Shown: positions 51,614 to 60,465 of the stretch, in pieces
How positions within the stretch are numbered: the stretch's first letter is position 1
Layout: every line of letters begins with the position of its first letter
NCBI RefSeq assembly: GCF_031456545.1
Contig: NZ_JAVDUV010000001.1
Coordinates: 2,108,001-2,172,000, forward strand
DNA: 64,000 bases
Direction: 5' to 3'
Source: Agromyces sp. 3263
Lineage (GTDB): Bacteria; Actinomycetota; Actinomycetes; Actinomycetales; Microbacteriaceae
The notes under the pieces: model-generated
Database searches by the model: none
Told to the model about the DNA's origin: nothing
Seen by the model: only the letters and a program-made list of their open reading frames with translations
Made by a program: the position numbers and the translations under genes

Positions 51614-53074
51614 GTGAACACCCCTGTGCCCGCCGCAACTGTGACCCGCGCCGACCACGACGAGATCACCACCTTCTCGCTGCAGGAGGGCCTCGCCCTC
51701 CTGGACGACCGGATCGCCGGGCGCGTGTACCTGCCCGGCGACCCCGACTGGGACGACGCCCGCCGCGCCTGGAACCTCGCCGTCGACCAGCGGCCGCTCG
51801 CCGTCGTGGTGGCGCGTTCCGTCGACGACCTCGCCGAGACCGTGCGCGCGGCGGCACGGCTCGGGCTCGCCGTGGCCCCGCAGGCGACCGGCCACAACGC
51901 CGGACCGCTCACCGCAGGCGACGGCCTCGCCGATGCGCTGCTGCTGCGCACCTCGGAGCTGCGCGGCGTGCTGGTCGACCCCGACCTGCGCGTCGCGCGC
52001 GTCGAGCCCGGCGCGCTCTGGAGCGACGTGGTCGCGGCGGCGACGCCGCACGGGCTGGCCGCGCTCGCCGGATCGTCGCACGACGTCGGCGTGGTGGGCT
52101 ACACGCTCGGCGGCGGGCTGAGCTGGCTCGGCCGATCGCACGGCCTCGCCGCGAACTCGGTGCTCGCCGTCGAACTCGTCACCGCCGACGGCATGCTCCG
52201 GCGGGTCGACGCGGAGCATGACCCCGAGCTGTTCTGGGCGGTGCGCGGCGGTGGCGGCGACTTCGGAGTGGTCACCGCACTCGAGTTCCGCCTCTACCCG
52301 ATCGCCGAGGTCGTGGCCGGCACCCTCTTCTTCCCACTCGAGCGGGCCGAGGAGGTGCTGCAGGCCTGGGCCGCGTGGACCACGACCGTGCCGCGCAGCG
52401 TCACCTCCGTGGGCCGGGTGCTCCGCTTCCCGCCGATGCCCGACCTGCCGCCGTTCCTGTCGGGCCGGTCGTTCGTGGTGGTCGAGGCGGCCATCCAGGA
52501 GACACCCGAGCGCGCCGAGGAACTGCTCGCCCCGCTCCGCGCACTGGGGGCCGAGATCGACACGGTGCACCGGCAGCCCGTCGCCGAGCTCCTCCAGCTG
52601 CACATGGACCCGCCCGGCCCGATGCCCGGCGGCGGCGACGGCATGCTGCTCGCCGACCTGCCGCCCGCGTCGGTGCGCGCGTTCCTCGCGGCGGTCGGGC
52701 CCGGAGCCGACACCGCCCTGTTGTCGGCCGAGATCCGTCATGTCGGCGGCGCCCTCGCGCCCGCGGCCGCAGCCGCATCGGCCGCCGAGCAGCGCACCCC
52801 GGCCCCCGGCGCCGTGGCGGGCTTCGACGCCGAGTACCTCCTCTTCGCCGTCGGGATCGCCGCGCCGGGCTCGGAGCAGGCGCTCGCCGCATCCCTCGGC
52901 CGTCTCCTCTCCCGGATGGAGCCGTGGCGGGCGCCGGTCGACTACGCGAACTTCGCTGAGCACGCCCGCCCGGCTGAACGGCTCTTCGGGGACCGCGTGC
53001 AGCGACTGCGCGCCGTGAAGGACGCGGTGGATCCCTCGCGGCTCATCCGTTCCAACCATCCCGTGCATCGCTGA
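51614..53074 (+). CDS. FAD-binding oxidoreductase, berberine-bridge-like (PCMH fold)
   Basis: 486 residues from GTG 51614 with AAAGGAAG upstream. The vanillyl-alcohol-oxidase FAD domain covers about 45-215: RPLAVVVARSVDDLAETVRA, then QATGHNAGPLT, where His would attach FAD covalently as in berberine-bridge enzymes. VEPGALWSDVVAAATPHGLA and GGGLSWLGRSHGLAANSVLA complete it. The second Cys attachment of plant enzymes is not seen. The substrate domain follows, ending VDPSRLIRSNHPV. It probably oxidises an alcohol or sugar; the N-terminal tail is unremarkable. Confidence 0.88.
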   Translation: MNTPVPAATVTRADHDEITTFSLQEGLALLDDRIAGRVYLPGDPDWDDARRAWNLAVDQRPLAVVVARSVDDLAETVRAAARLGLAVAPQATGHNAGPLTAGDGLADALLLRTSELRGVLVDPDLRVARVEPGALWSDVVAAATPHGLAALAGSSHDVGVVGYTLGGGLSWLGRSHGLAANSVLAVELVTADGMLRRVDAEHDPELFWAVRGGGGDFGVVTALEFRLYPIAEVVAGTLFFPLERAEEVLQAWAAWTTTVPRSVTSVGRVLRFPPMPDLPPFLSGRSFVVVEAAIQETPERAEELLAPLRALGAEIDTVHRQPVAELLQLHMDPPGPMPGGGDGMLLADLPPASVRAFLAAVGPGADTALLSAEIRHVGGALAPAAAAASAAEQRTPAPGAVAGFDAEYLLFAVGIAAPGSEQALAASLGRLLSRMEPWRAPVDYANFAEHARPAERLFGDRVQRLRAVKDAVDPSRLIRSNHPVHR

Positions 53075-53122
53075 TCCGGTCCCGGGTCTGCACGGGGACT
53101 GTCGCTCGTGCCCCGCCCTTCA

Positions 53123-53148
53123 TAGGCTGGGGTGCGAGCGACGTCGCT
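53123..53148 (+). promoter_or_regulatory. -10 box and palindrome before the baeRF-like gene
   Basis: TAGGCT (53123-53128), followed by the perfect 12-bp palindrome AGCGACGTCGCT (53137-53148) just after the expected transcription start. The start codon at 53173 has a strong GGGGAGGAAC site. Confidence 0.4.
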
Positions 53149-53172
53149 GTCGCGACACCTGGGGAGGAACGC

Positions 53173-54357
53173 ATGACGGTCCACTACGAACTGCCCACGA
53201 CCGCCGATTTCGCCGCGCTGGCGGGACCGCATCATCCGGCCATCACCGTCTACGCCTCGACGTCACCGGTCGTCAGCGAACGGGAGCGCGCCGAGGTCGC
53301 AGTGAAGAGCGCCTTCGACGAGGCCATCGAGCAGGTGAAGGCGTCGGGCGCGTCGACCGCCGAGCTCGAGGCGCTGCGTCGTGCCCGCGACGGGATCATC
53401 GCGGACCAGGAGCTCTGGGCCGGACTCGCCAGGTCGCTGGCCATCTTCGTGGCGCCCGACTTCACCGAGGTGTTCGTGCTGCCCAACCAGCTCGACGACG
53501 CGCTGCACGTCGGCTCGCACTTCACGCTCGGGCAGCTGCTGCGCGCACCGAGCCAGGACCAGGAGGCGTACGCCGTGGCCGTGTCGGCCAACGAGTGGGC
53601 GCTCTGGCACGCCACTCCCACCGACCGGGCCGCGCAGATGCCGACCGACCCGACGCTGCCCAAGAATGCCGACGAGGCGGCGAACCGCGAGGCCGGCGAT
53701 GCCGGCACGCGTCGAGTGGGCGGTCACGGCGACCGCGGCGCCAGCGAGGACGACCGCCGCGCGTCGACCCTCGACATCTACGCCAAGCGCGTCGCCGACG
53801 CCGTCAAGCAGGAACTCCAGCTGCACGACCCGGGCGATCGGGTTCCGCTGTTCGTGTTCGCCGCCGAGCCCACCCTCAGCCAGTTCATCGAACGCGCACG
53901 CAACCACCGCCGGGTCGTCCCGGTGCCGGGCGCGCCCGACCGACTCGGCGCCGCCGAGATCGACGAGGCCGTGCGGCACCAGTTGGCCGCCCTGAACATC
54001 AGCGAGGCCGAGACGGCCCTGCACGGGCTCGCCGAGGGCAGCGCGGGCCGAGTCGAGCGCGACCTCGCGGCGATCGGGCGCCTCGCCGCCGACGGCGCCG
54101 TCGAGACGCTGTGGTTCGACTTCACCACCTCGGTCAACGGCACGCTCGACCAGGAGTCGGGTGCCATCGAGTTCGCCACCGGCAACGGCGAGGGCGACGC
54201 GCTGCACGACGGCACGCACGCCGGTGACCTGCTCCCCCAGCTGGCGCTCCTCGTCATCGCGAAGGGCGGCAAGGTGGTCACCGTGCGCAGCGACGACCTC
54301 GACGGCAACGTGTGGTCGGGTCCGGCGATGGCCGAACTGCGGTTCGCGCTGGCCTAG
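53173..54357 (+). CDS. Probable baeRF-type (eRF1-like) protein of unknown function
   Basis: 394 residues from ATG 53173 behind GGGGAGGAAC. The N-terminal part (PTTADFAALAGPHHPAITVY, FDEAIEQVKASGASTAELEA) and the middle (LARSLAIFVAPDFTEVFVLP, FTLGQLLRAPSQDQEAYAVA, SANEWALWHA) fit bacterial archaeo-eukaryotic release-factor-like proteins. The late LLPQLALLVIAKGGKVVTVR stretch also fits. An acidic/Gly-rich loop (about 160-195) interrupts the fold. Such proteins are suspected to act on stalled ribosomes or stress, but none of this is shown here. Its last four bases overlap a convergent gene. Confidence 0.75.
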   Translation: MTVHYELPTTADFAALAGPHHPAITVYASTSPVVSERERAEVAVKSAFDEAIEQVKASGASTAELEALRRARDGIIADQELWAGLARSLAIFVAPDFTEVFVLPNQLDDALHVGSHFTLGQLLRAPSQDQEAYAVAVSANEWALWHATPTDRAAQMPTDPTLPKNADEAANREAGDAGTRRVGGHGDRGASEDDRRASTLDIYAKRVADAVKQELQLHDPGDRVPLFVFAAEPTLSQFIERARNHRRVVPVPGAPDRLGAAEIDEAVRHQLAALNISEAETALHGLAEGSAGRVERDLAAIGRLAADGAVETLWFDFTTSVNGTLDQESGAIEFATGNGEGDALHDGTHAGDLLPQLALLVIAKGGKVVTVRSDDLDGNVWSGPAMAELRFALA

Positions 54358-54749
54358 CGGGCGGCTGCGACCGCGGCATCCGCTCGACGTCGCGCGCCGC
54401 CGCCGGACTGCTGGGGAGGTGCTGACGCGGGCACCACGGGAAGGGTGAAGCCCTCACGCCAGCGGAAGCGGATCCGAACCTCCTGTGCGTGCGAGTCCTC
54501 GACCATCACCTCCACGTCCGTGTCGGTGACGACGCGGGGCCCGCGGGTCGAGGGCTCCTCCCGGAGCTCCAGCCAGAGGCTCTCGGGGTGCGGCACCACG
54601 CCCGGGTTGGCGGCCACGAGGCGCAGCTCCCAGCCGCTCGAGGGGCACAGGCCGCTCCCCGTCACCCGGATGAGGCGGCCCTCGGAGGTCTCGATGGCGA
54701 TGGCCTCGAAGTCGTCCGCAGAGAAATCGCAGTGGTTCGACGCAGTCAT
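54354..54749 (-). CDS. Hypothetical protein
   Basis: 131 residues from ATG 54749; the frame reaches 54854 but the upstream part is a GGATGCC-containing hairpin. The core looks like a small beta-rich domain: SADDFEAIAIETSEGRLIRV, SSGWELRLVAANPGVVPHPE, SLWLELREEPS, then TDTDVEVMVEDSHAQEVRIR and FRWREGFTLPV. The C-terminus is a Gly/Ala/Arg-rich tail. Not recognised. It overlaps the convergent baeRF-like gene by four bases, so the two messages are antisense at their ends. Confidence 0.7.
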   Translation of the reverse strand: MTASNHCDFSADDFEAIAIETSEGRLIRVTGSGLCPSSGWELRLVAANPGVVPHPESLWLELREEPSTRGPRVVTDTDVEVMVEDSHAQEVRIRFRWREGFTLPVVPASAPPQQSGGGARRRADAAVAAAR

Positions 54750-54804
54750 GGGAGCGACGTTAGGCCGCGCCGCGCTCGTCGGCGTCAGGGCTGACGCTGA
54801 GATC

Positions 54805-54836
54805 CGGATGCCGCGGGCGGCGGCGCGCGGCATCCG
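54805..54836. repeat. Inverted pair of GGATGCCG words forming a hairpin
   Basis: CGGATGCCGCG (54805-54815) and CGCGGCATCCG (54826-54836) are perfect 11-bp arms around a 10-base GGC-rich loop. It lies in the divergent gap between the hypothetical protein (54749) and the LLM gene (54914). Confidence 0.7.
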
Positions 54837-54900
54837 CTCGGGTCCGCTCACCACACCCGCCAGCGGTTGGCAAGCGCCTTCCTCGGAGGGCGCGTCGCCC

Positions 54901-54913
54901 TAGGCTGGTCCGC
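54901..54913 (+). promoter_or_regulatory. -10 hexamer for a leaderless LLM transcript
   Basis: TAGGCT (54901-54906) lies seven bases before ATG 54914. No Shine-Dalgarno is present, so the message is probably leaderless. Confidence 0.45.
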
Positions 54914-55906
54914 ATGCGATTCGGAATGTTCGTTCCCCAGGGTTGGCGTCACGATCTCGTCGGCATCGAGCCGGCCGAGCACTGGGAGGCCATGCGCGGC
55001 CTCGCGGAGTTCGCCGATGCCGGCCCCTGGGAGTCGATCTGGGTGTACGACCACTTCCACACGGTGCCCGTGCCGAGCGACACCGAGGCGACCCACGAGG
55101 CGTGGACGCTGATGTCCGCCTACGCGGCCACCACTTCGCGCGTGCGGCTCGGCCAGATGTGCACCTGCATGAGCTACCGCAACCCCGCCTACCTCGCGAA
55201 GGTGGCCGCGACGGTCGACGTCATCTCGGGCGGACGCGTCGAGATGGGCATCGGCGGCGGCTGGTACGAGCACGAGTGGCGCGCATACGGCTACGGCTTC
55301 CCGCCCGTGCCCGAGCGCCTCGCACGGCTCCGCGAGGGCGTCGACATCATGCACCAGGCGTGGACCACGGGCACGGCGACGCTCGACGGCGAGCACTACC
55401 AGGTCGACGGCGCGATCGTGCGGCCGCTGCCGCTGCAGGAGGGCGGCATCCCGATCTGGGTCGCGGGCGCCGGTGAGAAGGTGACGCTGAAGATCGCGGC
55501 GAAGTACGCGTCGTACACGAACTTCGCCGGAAGCCCCGAGGAGTTCACCCACAAGAGCGAGGTGCTCCGCGGGCACTGCGAACGGCTCGGCACGGATTTC
55601 GACGCGATCACGCGGTCGTCGAATTTCAACACCGTCGTCGGCGTCGACGAGGCGGACGTGGAGCGGCGCCTCGCCGCGATCGAGGCCCGGGTCGCACCGT
55701 TCCTCGGCCCGCAGAAGACCGCCGACTACCTCGCGGACTTCCGCAGCCCGAACGCGGCCGTGGGTACGCCCGCGCAGGTGATCGCGAAGCTCGAGGAGCG
55801 TCGCGAGCTCGGGCTCGGGTACGTCATCTCGTACTTCCCCGAGGCGGCCTACGACCGCTCGGGGCTCGAGCTGTGGGCGTCGGAGGTCATCCCCGCGCTG
55901 CAGTAG
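54914..55906 (+). CDS. LLM class (F420-dependent type) oxidoreductase
   Basis: 330 residues. Starts MRFGMFVPQGWRHDLVGIEP, then SIWVYDHFHTVPVP, RVRLGQMCTCMSYRNPAYLA, VISGGRVEMGIGGGWYEHEW and PIWVAGAGEKVTLKIAAKYA. These match the actinobacterial subgroup of luciferase-like proteins usually counted as F420-dependent. Cofactor F420 fits an actinobacterium but is not proved. The gene stands alone, with a -10 hexamer ending seven bases before the ATG. Confidence 0.9.
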   Translation: MRFGMFVPQGWRHDLVGIEPAEHWEAMRGLAEFADAGPWESIWVYDHFHTVPVPSDTEATHEAWTLMSAYAATTSRVRLGQMCTCMSYRNPAYLAKVAATVDVISGGRVEMGIGGGWYEHEWRAYGYGFPPVPERLARLREGVDIMHQAWTTGTATLDGEHYQVDGAIVRPLPLQEGGIPIWVAGAGEKVTLKIAAKYASYTNFAGSPEEFTHKSEVLRGHCERLGTDFDAITRSSNFNTVVGVDEADVERRLAAIEARVAPFLGPQKTADYLADFRSPNAAVGTPAQVIAKLEERRELGLGYVISYFPEAAYDRSGLELWASEVIPALQ

Positions 55907-55936
55907 CGCGGGGACGACCTCGACACGACGGCCGGG

Positions 55937-56215
55937 CTAGGCCGCGATGGCCTCGTCGAGCTTCTCGGAGAGCTCGGCGTCGGTCGGCTCGGTGAAGTGC
56001 GTGCCGTCGGGGAAGACCACGACGGGGATCTGGGTGCGGCCGCTGATGGCCTTCGCGCGGTCAGCGCCGTCGATGACGACCTCGAGGTCGACGTAGTCGT
56101 ACTCGACGCCGCGCCGGTCGAGCAGTGCCTTCGAGCGGCGGCAGTCGATGCACCACTCGGCGCCGTACATCGTGATGCGGGCAGGGTTCAGGTCGGGATT
56201 CGCAGGGGAGGTCAT
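55937..56215 (-). CDS. Mycoredoxin-type glutaredoxin
   Basis: 92 residues. Thioredoxin-fold protein with active-site Cys22-Ile-Asp-Cys25 (GAEWCIDCRRSKALLDRRGV), TQIPVVVF with the cis-Pro, and PDGTHFTEPTDAELSEKL. Actinobacterial mycoredoxins reduce mixed disulfides with mycothiol; most have CGYC or CPYC, so CIDC is an odd pair. Cytoplasmic. Divergent from a DUF1905 gene 81 bp away. Confidence 0.88.
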   Translation of the reverse strand: MTSPANPDLNPARITMYGAEWCIDCRRSKALLDRRGVEYDYVDLEVVIDGADRAKAISGRTQIPVVVFPDGTHFTEPTDAELSEKLDEAIAA

Positions 56216-56284
56216 ACCGAGAACCTACGCATCGCGCCTGTGCGGTATTCCCAGCTTCGCTTCCGGGTGCGCCGGTGCCGGTGG

Positions 56285-56296
56285 CAGACTCGGCGC
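56285..56296 (+). promoter_or_regulatory. -10 hexamer for a leaderless DUF1905 transcript
   Basis: CAGACT (56285-56290), six bases, then ATG 56297, with no ribosome site. TTCCGG 18 bases upstream of it is a poor -35. Confidence 0.35.
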
Positions 56297-56731
56297 ATGC
56301 GGTTCGAGACCACCATGCTCCTGACCGGCAACAACACCGGCATCGAGGTGCCGCCCGACGTGATCGAGGCGCTCGGCGCCGGGCGCAAGCCTGCGGTGAC
56401 GGTGAGCGTCAACGGCTACGAGTACCGCAGCACGGTCGCGGTGATGGGCGGCCGGCACCTCATCCCGTTCAGCTCCGACAAGCGGGCCGCCACCGGCATC
56501 CAGGGCGGCGACCCGATCGTCGTCGACGTGGAGGTCGACACCGCACCGCGCACGGTCGAGGTGCCTGACGACCTCGCGGCGGCGCTCGAGGCGACACCGG
56601 GCGCTCGCGCGGCCTTCGACGCGCTCGCTCCGAGCGCCAGGAAGGCGCACGTCACCAATGTCGAGTCGGCGAAGGCCGCCGAGACCCGGCAGCGTCGCGT
56701 TGACGCGATCATCGCGAAGCTCGCCGGCTGA
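56297..56731 (+). CDS. DUF1905/YdeI (OmpD-associated) domain protein
   Basis: 144 residues from ATG 56297. DUF1905 beta-barrel: MRFETTMLLTGNNTGIEVPP, VTVSVNGYEYRSTVAVMGGR, HLIPFSSDKRAATGIQGGDP. A YdeI-like helical tail follows (VPDDLAAALEATPGARAAFD, LAPSARKAHVTNVESAKAAE, TRQRRVDAIIAKL). Such proteins are linked to resistance or bacteriocin protection in other bacteria, but the biochemical role is unknown. Confidence 0.88.
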   Translation: MRFETTMLLTGNNTGIEVPPDVIEALGAGRKPAVTVSVNGYEYRSTVAVMGGRHLIPFSSDKRAATGIQGGDPIVVDVEVDTAPRTVEVPDDLAAALEATPGARAAFDALAPSARKAHVTNVESAKAAETRQRRVDAIIAKLAG

Positions 56732-56767
56732 GGACCGGCGCGAGGCCGTGCCGACGCCGGCGAGTGC

Positions 56768-59700
56768 CTATGGGCTCGTGCTCGTGAGCACCGGTTCCTG
56801 CGGCGTCGCGAGGCCGGCAGGACGCGGCAGGTCCGCGTCCACCAGGCGCACGAACGCGCTCAACTGGGCGACGCCCTCGGGCGTGCGCGGCAGCGCGTCG
56901 AGCAGCCCGGGGGAGTACACCAGGTAGGCCGCCCACTTCGCGCGGGAGATGGCCACGTTCAGCCGGTTCTTCAGCAGCAGGAACTCGATGCCGCGTGGTG
57001 CCGCGGCGGCGGAAGACGCGGCGAGCGACACGATGGCCACCGCGGCCTCCTGGCCCTGGAACTTGTCGACCGTGCCGACGGGAACGTCGGGGTAGCCGGC
57101 GGCGTCGAGCTCGGCCCGTACGGCCGACAGCTGGGCGTTGTAGGGAGTGACGACGATGAGGTCGCGCTGCGCGAGCGGCCGGGCGGCTGCGGCCGCCACC
57201 GCATCGGAGGCGTCGACCCAGGGCCGCCCGATGAGCTCGCGGACGAGCCCGACGACCACCGCGGCCTCCTCGGGCGACTCGGTGGCGTTGCCCGCGTGCT
57301 CGACGGGCACAGCGGTGAGTCCGGGTGCCACGCCCTCGAGGGAGCGCATCGACGCGACGGCGTGCGAGTGCAACGCCCCGTCGTACGACAGGTGCGACAC
57401 GGGATCGGAGACCGCGGGGTGCATGCGGCGGCTCTCGGCGAGGAAGTAGCCGAACTCGCCGGGCAGCACGTCGTGGCCGTCGGCGACCCACCCGAGCGCC
57501 GACTCGTCGACCGGCTCGGGGTGGTTGCCCTGGCTCACCTGCGGCAGCTGCTGCGGGTCGCCGAGCAGCAGCAGGTTGCGGGCGGCCACGCTCGACGCGA
57601 TCGTCGCGGCCAACGAGAATTGGCCGGCCTCGTCGATGACGAGCAGGTCGAGCGAGCGGCGAGGTACGCGGTCGGCGTTGGCGAAGTCCCACGCGGTGCC
57701 GCCGATCACGAATCCGGATGCCGCGTGCGCGCCCGTGTACTCGGCCACGCCGTCTTTCGCGATGATCGTGTACTCGTGGTCGCCGGGCTGGTTGCGGTCC
57801 TTCGGCGCCTTGGCGACGAGGTCGGGCGCGAGGCCGGCACGCACGACGGCGTCGAGCACGTTCTCGACCACGGCGTGCGACTGCGCGACGACGCCGATGC
57901 GCCAGCCGTGCTGCGCGACGAGCCGGGCGATGGTGTGCGAGGCCACGTAGGTCTTGCCCGTGCCGGGAGGCCCCTGCACCGCCAGGTAGGAGTCGTCGAG
58001 CGAGCGCAGCGAGGCCACCGTCGCGGACACGTAGTCGTGCTCGGCGCCGAGCGGGGCGAGGCCGCCGATCTCAGGCCGGGTGCGCGGGGGCGTGCGCCGG
58101 AGGATGTCGATGCCCGGGTTCTTCGGCCACGCGAAGGGGTACAGGCTCGACAGCTCCTGCGCCCACTCGAGGATCGCATCCTTCTGCCGGCCGGCGGGCG
58201 GCGGGGTGCCGGGCACCACCGCCATGGGCAGCTCCGACCAGGTGACGCCGGCGACCGAGCGTTCCTCGACCACGAGGCCGTCGTCGAGCACCTCGAGCAC
58301 GCGCACCGAGTTCGGCGTGCGGGAGCCGGGGCGGAGGCCCTGACGGGGGAATGGCGCCGGCGAGTCGTACAGCACGAACAGCTCGCCCCCCACGCCGAAG
58401 CGTGAGCCGGGCGCGATGCGCCCGCGGAGCCGCAGCTCGCGACGGTCGGTGCGGTGCTGGTCTTCGCGATACCAGCGCTGCGACACCTGCGACGCGGCCG
58501 GGTCGACGACGAGGACGTCACGGTGGTCCTCCCAGGCCTCGAGCGGCTGCTCGACGCGGAAGAAGTGCCCCCACCAGAAGGTCTTCGCCTCGCGGTCGTG
58601 GTAGTCGATCGCGGCGGCAGCCAGCGCGAGCGCGGTGTGATCGGGATCGCGGTCGGGATCGTCGGGCGGACCGGCGAGCCGCTGCAGCTCGACCGCGAGG
58701 GGCGAGGCGGCGTACACCTTGCCGGCCGCCTTCGCCGCCTCGACGAGGAGCGACTCGGGCACCGGCTCGACACCGGAGCGCCGGGCGATGGCGAGCAGCC
58801 AGTCGCGCAGGCGCAGCGTCGATACGCAGTCGTAGCGGTTGTAGTCGGCGAGATCGTCGAGCACGTGCTGCGCGGCCTCGGCGCCGACGAGGCCCGTGGC
58901 CGGGTCGAGCTCGCCCGTCGCGAGCAGCTCGCGAGCGCGCACGTACTCGAGGATCGAGTCGCCGCCCGACTTCACCTCGGCCTCGCGCAGCTCGGTGCCC
59001 ATGTAGAGCGGCTCGAGCTTCTTGATCGAGTACGAACGGCTGCCGACCCGCACGGCACGCTTGACGATGGGGTAGAGGTCGACGAACACCCCGTCGGCGA
59101 GCAGTTGGTCGACGGCGGCCTCGCCGACGCCGTGACGCGCCGCCATGGTGAGCAGGTGGGTGCGCTCGTAGCTCGCGTAGTGGTAGATGTGCATGTTCGG
59201 GTGGGCCGCACGCCGGGCCGCCACGAGGGCGAGGAACTGCTCGAGGGCGACGCGCTCCTCGGCGAACGAGTGCGCCCAGATCGGCGTGAAGCGCTCGTCG
59301 GTGTCGACCATGCCGAACAGGTAGTCGATGCCCCAATCGGTGGCCGCGCCCTCGGTGTAGAGCGGGTCGCCCTCGAAGTCGAAGAACAGGTCGCCGGCGT
59401 CGGGCTCGGGGATCGCCGCGAGCGACGCCGCGTCGCGCACGACCACGGGCGGCGGCAGCGGGGGATCGTCGGGCGAGCGCCCGCCCGCGGCATCCGTCAT
59501 CGCGGCCGTCGCCTCGGCCTCGAGCTGCAGGCGCGCCTGGATGCGGAGGTTCTCGAGCGTCGCGTCGAGGATGCCGGGAACCGGGCCGTCGGATGCCGCG
59601 AGCGCGTCGATCGTGGTGATGCCGACGTCGAAGAGGGCCACACGCTGGGTGACGCGCAGGCTCGCGACGAGGAGCACGTCGCGGTGCGCCTGCACCTCGA

Positions 59701-60379
59701 GGTCGCACGTGGGGCAGCGGCCGTCGAGGGTGTAGCGGGGATCGCCCCACTCGACCGGCCCGTCGGCCGCGAGCCGCTCGTCGACGATCTGCCCGAGGCG
59801 CGCACGGCGCAGGCGGTAGACGGGCTCGATGTCGTCGAGCCGGTGCACGCTCGTGGTGCCGTCGCCGAGGAGGAGCTCGACGGTATCGGCGCACGGCACG
59901 CCGAGGCGCTCGAGCTGCTCGGCGTAGGCCGCGAGCTGCAGGAGCGCGGTGACCCGGGCGCGGCGGGCGAGCTTGGAGTCCTGCACGAGGTAGCGGCCGT
60001 CGGGCTGGCGCACGATGAAGTCGGCGAAGCCGATGAACCCGTCGTCGACGAAGGTCGCCTGGAACACCACCGGCACACCCGCCGCGAACGCGTCGCGCGT
60101 GGCGGTGACGGCCGCCGCGACGGCATCGGGATCGCGGAGGTCGGGCCGCTCGATCTCGACGACGCCGTCGCCGAGCTGCTCGCGGTAGGCCTCGAGCACG
60201 CGCAGTTCGTGCGCGTCGCCCATGCGGCCGGCGCGCTCGAGCATGGCGTCGGCGACCGGCTCGAAGAGGGTGTCGCGACCGAGCTTCACGTCGAGCTCGC
60301 GCAGGAACGCGAACTCGCACTCCGACGCCTTCTTGAGGTCGCTCGCGCTCGTCACGACGGTGCCGTCGACCACGTACAT
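56768..60379 (-). CDS. RecB-like nuclease fused to a superfamily 1 (Dna2/UPF1-like) helicase
   Basis: 1203 residues from ATG 60379 (AAGGG nine bases upstream; ATG 60388 is adjacent and possible). Residues 1-480 form a TM0106-type RecB-family putative nuclease: SASDLKKASECEFAFLRELD with Cys, VVFQATFVDDGFIGFADFIV, YLVQDSKLARRARVTALLQL, zinc-like CPTCDLEVQAH, then DLFFDFEGDPLYTEGAATDW as a 3-prime-5-prime exonuclease-like site. The helicase has Walker A VQGPPGTGKTYVAS near 800, LLVIDEAGQFSLA, LGDPQQLPQVSQG, VGTVDKFQGQEAAVAIVS and LNVAISRAKWAAYLVYS. A DNA repair or nucleic-acid processing enzyme; the partner and target are unknown. Confidence 0.88.
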   Translation of the reverse strand: MYVVDGTVVTSASDLKKASECEFAFLRELDVKLGRDTLFEPVADAMLERAGRMGDAHELRVLEAYREQLGDGVVEIERPDLRDPDAVAAAVTATRDAFAAGVPVVFQATFVDDGFIGFADFIVRQPDGRYLVQDSKLARRARVTALLQLAAYAEQLERLGVPCADTVELLLGDGTTSVHRLDDIEPVYRLRRARLGQIVDERLAADGPVEWGDPRYTLDGRCPTCDLEVQAHRDVLLVASLRVTQRVALFDVGITTIDALAASDGPVPGILDATLENLRIQARLQLEAEATAAMTDAAGGRSPDDPPLPPPVVVRDAASLAAIPEPDAGDLFFDFEGDPLYTEGAATDWGIDYLFGMVDTDERFTPIWAHSFAEERVALEQFLALVAARRAAHPNMHIYHYASYERTHLLTMAARHGVGEAAVDQLLADGVFVDLYPIVKRAVRVGSRSYSIKKLEPLYMGTELREAEVKSGGDSILEYVRARELLATGELDPATGLVGAEAAQHVLDDLADYNRYDCVSTLRLRDWLLAIARRSGVEPVPESLLVEAAKAAGKVYAASPLAVELQRLAGPPDDPDRDPDHTALALAAAAIDYHDREAKTFWWGHFFRVEQPLEAWEDHRDVLVVDPAASQVSQRWYREDQHRTDRRELRLRGRIAPGSRFGVGGELFVLYDSPAPFPRQGLRPGSRTPNSVRVLEVLDDGLVVEERSVAGVTWSELPMAVVPGTPPPAGRQKDAILEWAQELSSLYPFAWPKNPGIDILRRTPPRTRPEIGGLAPLGAEHDYVSATVASLRSLDDSYLAVQGPPGTGKTYVASHTIARLVAQHGWRIGVVAQSHAVVENVLDAVVRAGLAPDLVAKAPKDRNQPGDHEYTIIAKDGVAEYTGAHAASGFVIGGTAWDFANADRVPRRSLDLLVIDEAGQFSLAATIASSVAARNLLLLGDPQQLPQVSQGNHPEPVDESALGWVADGHDVLPGEFGYFLAESRRMHPAVSDPVSHLSYDGALHSHAVASMRSLEGVAPGLTAVPVEHAGNATESPEEAAVVVGLVRELIGRPWVDASDAVAAAAARPLAQRDLIVVTPYNAQLSAVRAELDAAGYPDVPVGTVDKFQGQEAAVAIVSLAASSAAAAPRGIEFLLLKNRLNVAISRAKWAAYLVYSPGLLDALPRTPEGVAQLSAFVRLVDADLPRPAGLATPQEPVLTSTSP

Positions 60380-60465
60380 TTGCGGCATCCCTTCGTCGTC
60401 CGGTGTTCACCGTAACCCCGGCCGCCGACATCGGCGCCGGGCCCGTCTCATCGCGCGGGCGCGCC

